Positions 26,481 to 34,989 of a DNA stretch of 64,000 bases are shown here, in pieces; within the stretch, counting starts at the first letter, position 1, and each line of letters starts with the position of its first letter. Position numbers and translations under genes: made by a program. The notes below the pieces were generated by a model, which did not search any database, was not told the origin of the DNA, and worked only from the letters and a program-made list of their open reading frames with translations. Origin of the DNA: Octadecabacter sp. B2R22. Its GTDB lineage: Bacteria > Pseudomonadota > Alphaproteobacteria > Rhodobacterales > Rhodobacteraceae. Location of the stretch: positions 961,511 through 1,025,510 of the forward strand of contig NZ_JAHKQJ010000007.1 in the NCBI RefSeq assembly GCF_018861045.1, written 5' to 3'.

Positions 26481-27428
26481 CTAGCGGTACTTCACACCCG
26501 GTAGAATGCTGAGCATCTCGAACATGATATTGGCCCCCGTCAACGCGGTGTTGCCCGTCGTATCATAGGGGGGCGACACCTCAACCAGATCACCGCCGAC
26601 GATATTCAACCCCTTAAGGTTCCGGATCAATTGCATCGCCTGCATTGTCGTCAGCCCGCCGATTTCTGGCGTGCCTGTTCCGGGCGCAAAGCTAGGGTCG
26701 AGGCTGTCGATATCATAGGTGAAATAACACGGCTGGTCCCCGATCGACGCCACGATTTCGCGGCCCAACGTATCCAACGGCTTGTGCCAAAGATCCGCGG
26801 CAAGGCGTTGGTTAAAGCCCCAACCTGCAGCCTCGGTGAAATCCTCGGCGGTGTACCCCGTGCCACGTAGGCCGATTTGCCAGACCTTGTTGGGCACAAG
26901 GATACCTTCCTCATAGGCACGGCGAAACACTGTGCCGTGGGTTTCACGTTCGCCGAACATCTCGTCATTCACGTCAGCGTGTGCATCAACATGCACAAGC
27001 GCGAGTGGTCCGTGCTTTTTGGCCATCGCGCGCAGGATTGGCAGCGTCATAGAATGATCGCCACCCAGCCCCATAGGGATGACCGGATACTTTAGGATAT
27101 CTTCGTAAGTCTTTTGAATAATTGACAAACTATCCGCCAAAGAAAACGTATTGATCGCAATGTCGCCAAGGTCCGCGCACTGCAAACTGTCAAACGGAGC
27201 AGCCCCCGTCTGGATGTTATAAGGCCGGATCATCGCGCTTTCTTGGCGCAGTTGTTTGGGCCCAAACCGTGTGCCAGATCGCCAGCTTGTACCGATGTCC
27301 ATCGGAATGCCAACGAACCCGACATCCAGCCCTTCGGCGGTTTCGACTTCGGGCAATCGCATAAATGTTTGCGGCCCAGAAAACCGCGCAAGGTCATTAC
27401 CGCTTACAGGTTGATTGAATTCATTCAT
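26481..27428 (-). CDS. speB: Agmatinase family ureohydrolase (copy 2)
   Basis: A 315-residue binuclear-manganese hydrolase releasing urea from a guanidino compound. All metal ligands are visible: the His of LGGDHSMTLPIL, the Asp/His of VHVDAHADVND, and the Asp pair of TYDIDSLDPSFAPGTGTPE. The start at 27428 is set by the 4-bp ATGA overlap with the upstream copy; a longer frame to 27458 is less likely. Agmatine is the best guess for substrate, but guanidinobutyrate-type relatives share these motifs. Confidence 0.85.
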   Translation of the reverse strand: MNEFNQPVSGNDLARFSGPQTFMRLPEVETAEGLDVGFVGIPMDIGTSWRSGTRFGPKQLRQESAMIRPYNIQTGAAPFDSLQCADLGDIAINTFSLADSLSIIQKTYEDILKYPVIPMGLGGDHSMTLPILRAMAKKHGPLALVHVDAHADVNDEMFGERETHGTVFRRAYEEGILVPNKVWQIGLRGTGYTAEDFTEAAGWGFNQRLAADLWHKPLDTLGREIVASIGDQPCYFTYDIDSLDPSFAPGTGTPEIGGLTTMQAMQLIRNLKGLNIVGGDLVEVSPPYDTTGNTALTGANIMFEMLSILPGVKYR

Positions 27429-28387
27429 GTTCTTTTGTTCCACAAATTGAGACAACACAATTCAAATGCCACATGCGCCCCCGCCACGGCGGTGATGCCC
27501 GAGGGATCATAGGGCGGAGACACCTCAACAACATCGCCGCCCACCATGTTAATGCCAGCAAGGTCCCGCAAGATCGCGGCAGCCTGCCAGCTCGCCAATC
27601 CGCCCCAAACAGGCGTCCCCGTTCCGGGGGCAAATGCAGGGTCCAGACCGTCGATATCAAAAGTCACATAGGCCGCGCCGTCGCCTACGATATCCTTTGC
27701 CGTTTGCGCCACCCAATCAGTGCCTTTTTCGTGGCACGTTCGGGCATCAAGGTATCGAATACCAAGGTAGTCATCGCATTCCGTGCGAATGCCAATCTGC
27801 ACAGATCGCGCGGGGTCCACCAAACCCAATTTCACCGCCTTATACATGAACGTCCCATGATCGACGCGATCCATGTCGTCATCTGCCCAAAGGTCAGAAT
27901 GCGCATCAAACTGGATCACTCCAAGGGGGCCGTATTTCGCAGCGTAGGCTTTCAGGATTGGCAGGGTGATAAAGTGATCCCCGCCCAGCGTTACCGTACC
28001 CACATCTTGTGCCAAAATGCCGGCGATATGCGCCTCAATCGCGGCTGGCGTGCCCGCGACATTGGCATAATCAAACGCCAGATCGCCGTAATCCGCGATG
28101 GCGAATTCTGCTAGTGGATCAAAGCCCCAGCCATAGGGCGGATCATATGGCTGCAATGTGCTCGCCTCTCGGATCGCGCGCGGACCAAACCGCGTGCCGG
28201 GGCGGTTTGTGACCGCTTGATCAAACGGAATACCCGTCACCGCAAGGTCAGCGCCCTGCAAATCCTTGGTGTATTTGCGCCGCAGAAACGACGTCGCACC
28301 GCCAAATGTATTCTCGAACGCAGCACCCTTCAGATCATCGCGGGTGAACGCCAGATCAATCTGACCTTTCGCATCTTCCAAAGCCAA
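27425..28387 (-). CDS. Agmatinase family ureohydrolase (copy 1)
   Basis: A 320-residue paralogue of the next gene. The metal ligands are all present: LGGDHFITLPIL, VIQFDAHSDLWAD and VTFDIDGLDPAFAPGTGTP. The TTG start codon directly follows the TAA of the upstream M20 gene (TAATTG), a strongly coupled arrangement. It differs from copy 2 around the substrate pocket (GGDHF for GGDHS; WADDDMDRVDHGTFMYKA), so it probably takes another guanidino compound. Calling both 'agmatinase' is only a family assignment. Confidence 0.82.
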   Translation of the reverse strand: MALEDAKGQIDLAFTRDDLKGAAFENTFGGATSFLRRKYTKDLQGADLAVTGIPFDQAVTNRPGTRFGPRAIREASTLQPYDPPYGWGFDPLAEFAIADYGDLAFDYANVAGTPAAIEAHIAGILAQDVGTVTLGGDHFITLPILKAYAAKYGPLGVIQFDAHSDLWADDDMDRVDHGTFMYKAVKLGLVDPARSVQIGIRTECDDYLGIRYLDARTCHEKGTDWVAQTAKDIVGDGAAYVTFDIDGLDPAFAPGTGTPVWGGLASWQAAAILRDLAGINMVGGDVVEVSPPYDPSGITAVAGAHVAFELCCLNLWNKRT

Positions 28388-29557
28388 TTACGCACCCTCC
28401 AGCGGCAAAGCGCGTTCCGCAATGCGTGCAAAGAACGACGCACCGTAGGGCGCGGTCGCATCATCAAAATCAAAATCAGGCTGGTGCAGTCCCGCCGTGT
28501 CCCCGTTGCCGATAAACAAATAAGACCCCGGCGTTTTCTCAAGGAAATACGCGAAGTCCTCTGCGCCCATTTCCCGCGTGGCCGTATCGCAAACCTGCCC
28601 TTCTGCCGCGACCTCACGGGCCACCTCGGTCGCAAAGGCTGTCTGATCTGGCGCGTTAATCGTTGCCGGGTAGCCTTCGTCGTAGCGCAATGTGGCCTCA
28701 ACCTCGAAAGACGCCGCCTGCCCCGCAACAATTTCGCTCATGCGGTGTTTCACCATTGCTTTGACGTCTTTGTCGAACGTGCGAACGGTCCCGCCCAAAT
28801 AGGCGGTTTCTGGAATGATGTTATCGGCCGTCCCAGCATGAATCATCGTCACCGACACGACCAAATCATTGAGCGCATAGTGGTTCCGACTGACGATGGT
28901 GGACATCGCCTGCGCAATCGACAACGCAGCCGTGATCGGGTCGCGGGTTTCGTGCGGATAGGCCCCGTGCCCCCCGACGCCCTTGATGTCCACATGAAAC
29001 GTGTCAACGGACGCCATAATCGGCCCTGGCGTGGTGTAAAACTGGCCCACGGGCGTGCCTGGCATATTATGAAGCGCATAGACCTCGGAAATGTCAAAAC
29101 GCTCTAACACACCCTCTTCGACCATCAGTTCAGCGCCACCGCCGACTTCTTCGGCGGGTTGAAAGATCAGCGCAATGCGGCCTGCGAAATTGCGGGTTTC
29201 GGCCAAGTATTTCGCCGCACCAAGCAACATCGTGGTATGTCCATCATGGCCGCATGCGTGCATTTTACCGTCATTCACAGACGCCCATTCAGCCCCTGTG
29301 GTTTCGGTAATCGGCAGCGCATCCATATCCGCACGCAATCCAATAGTGCGCCCCTCAGAGCGCCCTTGGATAATCGCAACAACCCCCGAAATGGCGATCC
29401 CCTCGTGGATCTCCTCAATCCCGAATTCACGTAGCCGATCCACGACGTAAGCCGCGGTTTCATGGCATTGTTGTCCCAATTCGGGATGCTTGTGCAGGTG
29501 TCTGCGCCATTCAGTCATGTCTTCGGAAAAGGCGGAAATACGGTTGATGATGGGCAT
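28388..29557 (-). CDS. M20 family metallo-amidohydrolase (hippurate hydrolase/aminoacylase type)
   Basis: A 389-residue cytosolic zinc hydrolase removing an acyl group from an N-acyl amino acid or similar amide. The zinc-binding segments are clear: HACGHDGHTTMLLGAAKYL (about 98-116), PAEEVGGGAELMVEEG, and a later GAEDFAYFLEKTPGSYLFIGNG. The dimerisation domain lies about 180-290. The start is the ATG at 29557, where MPIINRISAF begins the conserved N-terminus. It heads a leftward set with two ureohydrolases, so its substrate may be an acylated guanidino compound; that is inference. Confidence 0.88.
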   Translation of the reverse strand: MPIINRISAFSEDMTEWRRHLHKHPELGQQCHETAAYVVDRLREFGIEEIHEGIAISGVVAIIQGRSEGRTIGLRADMDALPITETTGAEWASVNDGKMHACGHDGHTTMLLGAAKYLAETRNFAGRIALIFQPAEEVGGGAELMVEEGVLERFDISEVYALHNMPGTPVGQFYTTPGPIMASVDTFHVDIKGVGGHGAYPHETRDPITAALSIAQAMSTIVSRNHYALNDLVVSVTMIHAGTADNIIPETAYLGGTVRTFDKDVKAMVKHRMSEIVAGQAASFEVEATLRYDEGYPATINAPDQTAFATEVAREVAAEGQVCDTATREMGAEDFAYFLEKTPGSYLFIGNGDTAGLHQPDFDFDDATAPYGASFFARIAERALPLEGA

Positions 29558-29620
29558 GGGTGGACCTTCGTTCACGGGCTGGATAGCGTCACTCTGACAG
29601 TTATGGAGCGCACTCACAAT

Positions 29621-30439
29621 ATGGCCGACGACCTGATTTATTCGACCGATCCCGAACAGCAAATGGACCGCCTCTTGGCGATCATGCGCGCCCTGCGCGA
29701 CCCAGAAACAGGGTGCCCTTGGGACATCGAACAAACATTTCGAACCATCGCCCCCTACACGATTGAAGAAGCCTATGAGGTCGCGGATGCGATTGAGCGT
29801 GGCGACATGGATGATCTGCGCGGAGAGCTGGGGGATTTGCTGTTTCAGTCGGTGTTTCACGCCCAGATGGCGGATGATGCCGGTGCATTTAATTTCAGCG
29901 ATGTGGCCCGCACGATGTCTGACAAAATGGTCGCGCGTCACCCTCATGTGTTTGGCGACGAATCCCGCGATAAATCTGCCGACCAACAAACCGCCGATTG
30001 GGAAAAGATCAAAGCCGCAGAACGTGCAGATCGCAATGAGGACCGCACACTAGACGGTGTCGCTATCGGCCTGCCTGCGCTGCTGCGGGCGCTCAAGCTG
30101 CAAAAACGTGCGGCACGGGTTGGGTTTGACTGGCCTGATGTGGGGCATGTGATTGATAAAATCGCCGAAGAAGCCGCCGAAGTGGTCGAAGCGCGCGACA
30201 GCCTGACACACGAAGAAGTCACCGAAGAAGTCGGCGATTTGCTGTTCGTGATGGCCAACCTTGCCCGTCACCTCAACGTAAACCCCGAAGATGCCTTGCG
30301 CGCCGCCAATGCAAAATTCCAACGGCGGTTTGAAACCGTCGAAGATTTACTGGCCAAACGTGGGAAAACACCGTCAGAAAGTGACTTGGCTGAAATGGAT
30401 GCCCTCTGGGACGAGGCGAAACAGATCGAAAAGCAGTAG
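29621..30439 (+). CDS. mazG: Nucleoside triphosphate pyrophosphohydrolase
   Basis: A 272-residue all-alpha NTP pyrophosphatase with two MazG repeats. The first shows TGCPWDIEQTFRTIAPYTIEEAYEVADAI, the second IAEEAAEVVEARDS, with Glu/Asp metal ligands in both. It clears non-canonical nucleotides from the pool. The start was put at 29621 (MADDLIY); an ATG at 29603 is also possible, with a weak site for both. The gene is divergent from the M20 hydrolase; the two 5' ends are separated by about 60 bp. Confidence 0.92.
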   Translation: MADDLIYSTDPEQQMDRLLAIMRALRDPETGCPWDIEQTFRTIAPYTIEEAYEVADAIERGDMDDLRGELGDLLFQSVFHAQMADDAGAFNFSDVARTMSDKMVARHPHVFGDESRDKSADQQTADWEKIKAAERADRNEDRTLDGVAIGLPALLRALKLQKRAARVGFDWPDVGHVIDKIAEEAAEVVEARDSLTHEEVTEEVGDLLFVMANLARHLNVNPEDALRAANAKFQRRFETVEDLLAKRGKTPSESDLAEMDALWDEAKQIEKQ

Positions 30440-30491
30440 ATGCGGCGCCGCGCCGCATTCAACCTGTCGGATTTAAAGTTACATCCACGAT

Positions 30492-30758
30492 ATGAGTATT
30501 CTGACACCCCTCCCGCCCGCCTTGCCGTTCCACCAACGTGCCTTCTATTCAATCCCGCTGCTCGGATGGTTGGCCCGCGATGTCGCCTTTGGCGATGCGG
30601 ATAACATTTACTACTTCCTGATCATCCTCGCCACATTCATCGTTCTCGCGACCGCAACGTGGGGGCTTCCGGCACTGGTTATGATCTGCTTGGTATTCGT
30701 CCCGCTTTATATGACTTTGATGGTCATATTCGCAGCACCTTGGCAGCAAGGCGACTAA
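30492..30758 (+). CDS. Small conserved membrane protein
   Basis: An 88-residue protein with two closely spaced hydrophobic segments (about 41-58 and 61-81), preceded by a conserved-looking amphipathic N-terminus ending in FYSIPLLGWLARDVAFG. I do not recognise a family. It shares its TAA with the convergent ABC-F gene (4-bp overlap, CTAA). It lies 52 bp after mazG and may be co-transcribed with it. The hydrophobicity pattern and fit to the gap support it being real. Confidence 0.65.
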   Translation: MSILTPLPPALPFHQRAFYSIPLLGWLARDVAFGDADNIYYFLIILATFIVLATATWGLPALVMICLVFVPLYMTLMVIFAAPWQQGD

Positions 30759-32563
30759 CCCGCCTTCTCTTCCAGCTCTAACCACTCTTCCTCAGCGGCA
30801 TCCAGTTTCGCCTGACGTTCCAGCAAGGCATCCGTCGCCTTCTGGAACTTCACCGGATGATCCGTGAACAATGCCGGATCGGCCATCAGCTCGCCCAGCT
30901 TGCCGATTTCTGCCTCAAGGCGTGCGATTTCGGCTGGAAGCGCCTCAAGGCGGTGCTTTTCAGTAAAGCTTAGCCCCGTTGTTGGTTCTTCCTTGGCGGT
31001 CGTTTTCTCGGCCTTCGATTTGGACTTCGTCTCTTTGGGTGCGCTGGCTTCGATTTCGGCCTTTTGGTCCTGGTAATCGCTCCAACCACCAGCGTAAGTC
31101 ACGGCGCGCCCGTTGCCTTCCATCGCGATCGTGGTTGTCACCACGCGGTCGATAAAGTCACGATCGTGGCTGACCAGCATAACAGTGCCGTCATATTCGC
31201 CCAAAAGGTCTTGCAACAGGTCCAGTGTTTCGATGTCGAGGTCGTTGGTCGGTTCGTCCAAAACCAGCACATTTGACGGCTGTGCCATAAGTTTCGCCAA
31301 CAGCAACCGCGCCTTCTCACCACCGGACAAAGACCGTACAGGCGCCCGCACCTGACCTTCGTCAAACAGGAATTCCTTGAGGTAGCCAACAACGTGTTTG
31401 GGTTGGCCCCGCACCATAATCTGGTCCGACTTGCCGCTCACGGCCATGCTTGGATCGCTTGTCAGGTTGTCCCACAAGGATCGCTCGGTATCGAGTTGCG
31501 CGCGCGCCTGATCGAATACTGCGATTTCTAGGTTAGTACCCAGTTTGATGGTGCCTTCATCAGGCTCAACTTCACCTAACAACATCTTGATAAGTGTGGT
31601 TTTCCCCACACCGTTCGGCCCAACAAACGCAATCCGGTCGCCGCGCTGTATATCCAGATCGAACCCCTTCACGATCTGCTTTCCATCAAAGGATTTTGTC
31701 AGACCTTTTGCATCAATGACTTTCTTACCGGACTTCGCCCCACCCGCCAGCGCCATAGCCGCCGTGCCTTGGCGTTTGATCTGCGAAGACCGTTCCGCGC
31801 GCAAATCCTGCAACGCCCGAAGGCGCCCTTGGTTGCGGGTCCGGCGGGCTGAAATACCCTCAACCGCCCAGCGGGCCTCTTCTTTAATTTTACGGTTCAA
31901 CTTATGGCGCTGCATGTCTTCGTCTTCAAACGCCTTGTCGCGCCATTCCTCAAAGTGCTTAAAGCCCTTTTCCTGCCGGCGCACCTGCCCGCGATCAATC
32001 CAAAGCGTAGCGCGTGTCAGCGCATTCAGGAAGGCACGGTCGTGCGAAATCAGCACAAAACCGGTGCGGGTCTGGCTCAACTCGCGTTCCAGCCAGCGGA
32101 TCGCTTCGATGTCCATGTGGTTTGTCGGCTCGTCGAGCAACATCAAACCTGGCGCTTCTGCCATGAGTTTTGCCAAAGCAGCGCGACGGCGTTCCCCACC
32201 AGAGGCAACGTTCACATCACGAGCGGGGTCAAATTTAAGACCCTCGGCCACAGCATCCACCCGCCAAGAGTCAGTCGCATCCATACCGCTAGAGGCGTAA
32301 TCGCCCAACGTGGCATGCCCTTCCATCGTCGGGTCCTGTTCCATGTAGCCAACGGACATCCCCGGAGCGACAGTGACTGCGCCTTTGTCTGGTTCGACCA
32401 ATCCGGCCATCACTTTCAAAAGCGTGGACTTACCTGATCCGTTGCGCCCTACCAGAGCGACTCGGTCGCCAGGTTGAACGACCAAAGACAGGTCTTCAAA
32501 AACAGGATCGCCGCCATAGGTCAGGGCGATTTCGGAAAGCTGTAAAAGGGGTGCGCGTGCCAT
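30755..32563 (-). CDS. uup: ABC-F family ATPase, Uup type
   Basis: A 602-residue soluble protein with two ABC domains: GRNGSGKST, SGGERRRAALAKLM and LMLLDEPTNHMD in the first; GPNGVGKTT, SGGEKARLLLAKLM and VLVLDEPTNDLD in the second. A charged linker with many Arg/Lys lies between, and a C-terminal coiled coil (about 515-602) matches the Uup DNA/ribosome-binding tail. Uup acts on stalled ribosomes and affects precise transposon excision in relatives. The ATG at 32563 (MARAPLLQLSEI) is chosen over an upstream one. It is the second ABC-F gene of the window. Confidence 0.9.
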   Translation of the reverse strand: MARAPLLQLSEIALTYGGDPVFEDLSLVVQPGDRVALVGRNGSGKSTLLKVMAGLVEPDKGAVTVAPGMSVGYMEQDPTMEGHATLGDYASSGMDATDSWRVDAVAEGLKFDPARDVNVASGGERRRAALAKLMAEAPGLMLLDEPTNHMDIEAIRWLERELSQTRTGFVLISHDRAFLNALTRATLWIDRGQVRRQEKGFKHFEEWRDKAFEDEDMQRHKLNRKIKEEARWAVEGISARRTRNQGRLRALQDLRAERSSQIKRQGTAAMALAGGAKSGKKVIDAKGLTKSFDGKQIVKGFDLDIQRGDRIAFVGPNGVGKTTLIKMLLGEVEPDEGTIKLGTNLEIAVFDQARAQLDTERSLWDNLTSDPSMAVSGKSDQIMVRGQPKHVVGYLKEFLFDEGQVRAPVRSLSGGEKARLLLAKLMAQPSNVLVLDEPTNDLDIETLDLLQDLLGEYDGTVMLVSHDRDFIDRVVTTTIAMEGNGRAVTYAGGWSDYQDQKAEIEASAPKETKSKSKAEKTTAKEEPTTGLSFTEKHRLEALPAEIARLEAEIGKLGELMADPALFTDHPVKFQKATDALLERQAKLDAAEEEWLELEEKAG

Positions 32564-32633
32564 GGGGTTTGCTACCGCCGCGCCACGCGACACGCAAGGC
32601 CCAGTTCGGCATCATCTAACGGCTAATTATCGC

Positions 32634-33410
32634 CTACCCCAAAATCGCGCGCAGTGCTTTCGCCCGTGCTGGGGGAATCGATGCGATTTCAAGGCCGGTA
32701 AAGACGTGGGTGGTGTTCATCTCATGATCGATCACCGCGTGGTCACTGACCCAGCCGCCCATCGTCAGGTAAGTCTTTAACAAGGGCGGCAGTTGGCCGA
32801 GCGCCTTGCGTTGATCCTGAATAGGTTTTGCATCGTTGGCAAAGGACAATGTCTTAGGGGCATTGACCTTTGGCATTTGGTTAGCTGGCGCAAGGTAGTT
32901 GTCCGCCAGCAGATCAAACGCATCGCGATAGCGAGTGCCCTCAACCCCCTCAAAGGACGAACACCCAAACAACATCCCCGCCCCTTGTGCATCCACGAAA
33001 GCAGCCAACATGCCCCATGCCATGCGCACGACATTGCCATCCGTCGACGCGGGGTGAATGCAAAAACGGCCCAGTTCAACCATCGGCGCATCATAGGGAG
33101 ACAAGCGACCCAGATCATAATACTGCGAGGCATAGCAATCACCAAGCGCCGCACCCGACCCAAACACCTGCACCCGAAAACATCCCAAAACTTGGCCGTG
33201 CGAATCCTCAACCAGAACATGATCACAGGACGCATCAAAACCATCGGTGTCACGCCCATCAGCGCGGGCTGGCAAACCGGCTTGTTCAACAAAACATAGA
33301 TGTCGTAGCTTTTGGGCGGACCGCAAATCAGCGTCGCTTACGGCAAACCGAACAACATAACCGTTGCGCTCAAAAGCGGGCAGTAACGGTGTGGAGGACC
33401 GCTTTGTCAT
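32634..33410 (-). CDS. olsB: Ornithine N-acyltransferase OlsB (GNAT fold)
   Basis: A 258-residue acyltransferase that makes the first amide of ornithine lipids, transferring a 3-hydroxyacyl group from ACP to the alpha-amino group of ornithine. It shows the OlsB-type LRHLCFVEQAG at about 36-46, then CDHVLVEDSHGQVLGCFRVQ, ELGRFCIHP and GMLFGCSSFEG. No membrane segment is seen. Ornithine lipids are common membrane lipids of Rhodobacterales. olsA is not adjacent. The gene is leftward, 42 bp downstream of bamE. Confidence 0.87.
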   Translation of the reverse strand: MTKRSSTPLLPAFERNGYVVRFAVSDADLRSAQKLRHLCFVEQAGLPARADGRDTDGFDASCDHVLVEDSHGQVLGCFRVQVFGSGAALGDCYASQYYDLGRLSPYDAPMVELGRFCIHPASTDGNVVRMAWGMLAAFVDAQGAGMLFGCSSFEGVEGTRYRDAFDLLADNYLAPANQMPKVNAPKTLSFANDAKPIQDQRKALGQLPPLLKTYLTMGGWVSDHAVIDHEMNTTHVFTGLEIASIPPARAKALRAILG

Positions 33411-33452
33411 CTCACATGCGCCAAAACCGGACGCCGCTTCGGGCCACGGCCC

Positions 33453-33914
33453 TTAGCTGTCACCGAGGAAGTCACCGGCGTTAAAGCGGCCAAGTGATCC
33501 GAACAGCTGGCGAATAAAGGTGGTGTCGCGGATGTTGTCCTGTGTGACGCGCCGCGACAACGGAACAATGCGCCCGTTTTCGAGACCAAAGCGTTCTACA
33601 TTGCTGACAACGCCGTCTTCATCAAAACGGATCGCAACCACTTCACGGTCAATCTCTTTGGGTTCAAGCGGCCCGTACAGACGGAATCGGCTTTCAACGT
33701 AAAAGTACCCGCCACCGTTTGCGACTCCTGCCGCCGTGGGCGGGCCAACAACATCTGCCACGGTGTCGCGTGTGTCGACACCCACCAAAATTTCGGCCAA
33801 TTGCTCATCCGTTGGGACATAGCCATGATTGCGGTACAGCGTCGTGCAGCCGACCGACATCAGCAAAACACAGCCCGCCAATACTGCGCGCGTTTTGCGT
33901 GTTGTAATGCTCAT
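33453..33914 (-). CDS. bamE: Outer membrane assembly lipoprotein BamE
   Basis: A 153-residue lipoprotein. A signal peptide ends in a lipobox at LMSVGC (Cys at about 21). The SmpA/OmlA domain follows, with GVDTRDTVADVVGPPTAAG as the conserved N-terminal helix region and VAIRFDEDGVVSNVERFGLENGRIV as a beta-strand region. It stabilises the BAM complex that inserts outer membrane proteins. The ATG at 33914 is preferred since the upstream in-frame ATG precedes a poor signal peptide. It is divergent from the DUF177 gene. Confidence 0.9.
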   Translation of the reverse strand: MSITTRKTRAVLAGCVLLMSVGCTTLYRNHGYVPTDEQLAEILVGVDTRDTVADVVGPPTAAGVANGGGYFYVESRFRLYGPLEPKEIDREVVAIRFDEDGVVSNVERFGLENGRIVPLSRRVTQDNIRDTTFIRQLFGSLGRFNAGDFLGDS

Positions 33915-34003
33915 GATATTTCCCACCTGTGATCTCACCTTGGCTTCTATCGGCTTTTAACGCATTTACAGCCAACACGCGACGTTATTCAAGGGTTCAA
34001 CAC

Positions 34004-34567
34004 ATGACCGACCTTCCAAGGCACCCCATTCGATTTGCAGACCTACCTTCACGCAAGCGCACACAGTTCACTTTGACGCCTGATGCGGCAGAGCGCGAAG
34101 CACTGGCACAAACTTTGGATTTGCTGGCCCTGCGCAAGTTGCGTTTCGAAGGCGCCCTTATTCCAAAGGGCAAACGCGACTGGGCCCTTGAGGCGACCTT
34201 GGGCGCGACTGCCCATCAGGCCTGCGTTGTAACACTGGACCCTGTCACGACCCGCATCGACGAAGAAGTGATCCGCAGCTACACGGCTGAAATCGACATC
34301 CCCGATGAGGATGAAATTCAAATCTCAGAAGATGACACCGCCGATCCGCTGCCTGCGACTCTGGACCTTTATGACGTCGCACTCGAGGCACTCGCACTGT
34401 CCCTACCCGCATATCCGCGCAAAGACGGCGCTGAAACCGGCGTGGACGGGCGGGCGATGTTTACCGAACCAGGTAAAACCGCAATGACGGACGAACAAGC
34501 CCGCCCCTTTGCAGGCCTTGGTGCGCTGCGTGATAGCCTTGAAAAGAAGGCTGAAGACGACAGTTGA
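34004..34567 (+). CDS. YceD family protein (DUF177)
   Basis: A 187-residue protein of the DUF177/YceD family, which precedes rpmF in most proteobacteria, as here. It has the conserved central Cys region (TAHQACVVTLDPVTTRIDEEV) and an acidic stretch DEDEIQISEDDTADPL, then PAYPRKDGAE. The family is implicated in 23S rRNA processing and ribosome assembly. The ATG at 34004 begins MTDLPRHPIRFADLP. It is divergent from bamE, 90 bp apart. Confidence 0.9.
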   Translation: MTDLPRHPIRFADLPSRKRTQFTLTPDAAEREALAQTLDLLALRKLRFEGALIPKGKRDWALEATLGATAHQACVVTLDPVTTRIDEEVIRSYTAEIDIPDEDEIQISEDDTADPLPATLDLYDVALEALALSLPAYPRKDGAETGVDGRAMFTEPGKTAMTDEQARPFAGLGALRDSLEKKAEDDS

Positions 34568-34752
34568 ACCGCCACCTGCGCACCCGCGCAAAAGAACTTG
34601 CCAAATAATGGAATCGCAGTATGTTCGCGCCTTCCTTCAAATGACACTCGACAGGTTGCGCCATATGGCCTAAAGCCCGTCCGAACGTCATACGAAAACG
34701 AAATTCAAACGGGTCTATCCTTGATACGCCCCACTACTCCGAGGTTGTCACA
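34568..34752 (+). promoter_or_regulatory. Intergenic gap upstream of rpmF, probable promoter
   Basis: A 185-bp gap between DUF177 and rpmF. A weak sigma-70-like pair is seen at about 34650-34678 (TCGACA, 17-bp spacer, TAAAGC), but it is not strong. No gene is seen here. It may provide a separate promoter for rpmF-plsX-fabH. Confidence 0.35.
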
Positions 34753-34959
34753 ATGGCTGTCCCACAGAATAAAATCTCTACCTCCCGCCGCAACAATCGT
34801 CGGTCCCACCACGCTCTTGATGGTGCGAACCCGAACGAATGCACATCTTGCGGTGAACTGAAGCGCCCACACCACGTATGCCCATCCTGCGGGTCTTACG
34901 CTGATCGTGAAGTTATTGCGCAAGCAGACGAAATCGATCTGGACGACGACGCAGCATAA
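34753..34959 (+). CDS. rpmF: 50S ribosomal protein L32
   Basis: A 68-residue ribosomal protein. [22 protein letters not shown] is the universal L32 start, and a zinc ribbon with two CxxC motifs ([18 protein letters not shown]) follows at about 31-47. All four Cys are present, so this is a zinc-binding form. It lies next to plsX, a classic coupling of ribosome and lipid synthesis genes. Confidence 0.97.
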   Translation: MAVPQNKISTSRRNNRRSHHALDGANPNECTSCGELKRPHHVCPSCGSYADREVIAQADEIDLDDDAA

Positions 34960-34989
34960 GCCATAGGCTTTGGTCAGAAAGGGATATCT

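Noticed and set aside
28217-29107. Plus-strand frame of 296 codons opposite the M20 and ureohydrolase genes
   Set aside because: Arg/His-rich shadow of two genes with intact catalytic motifs; no ribosome site or family resemblance.
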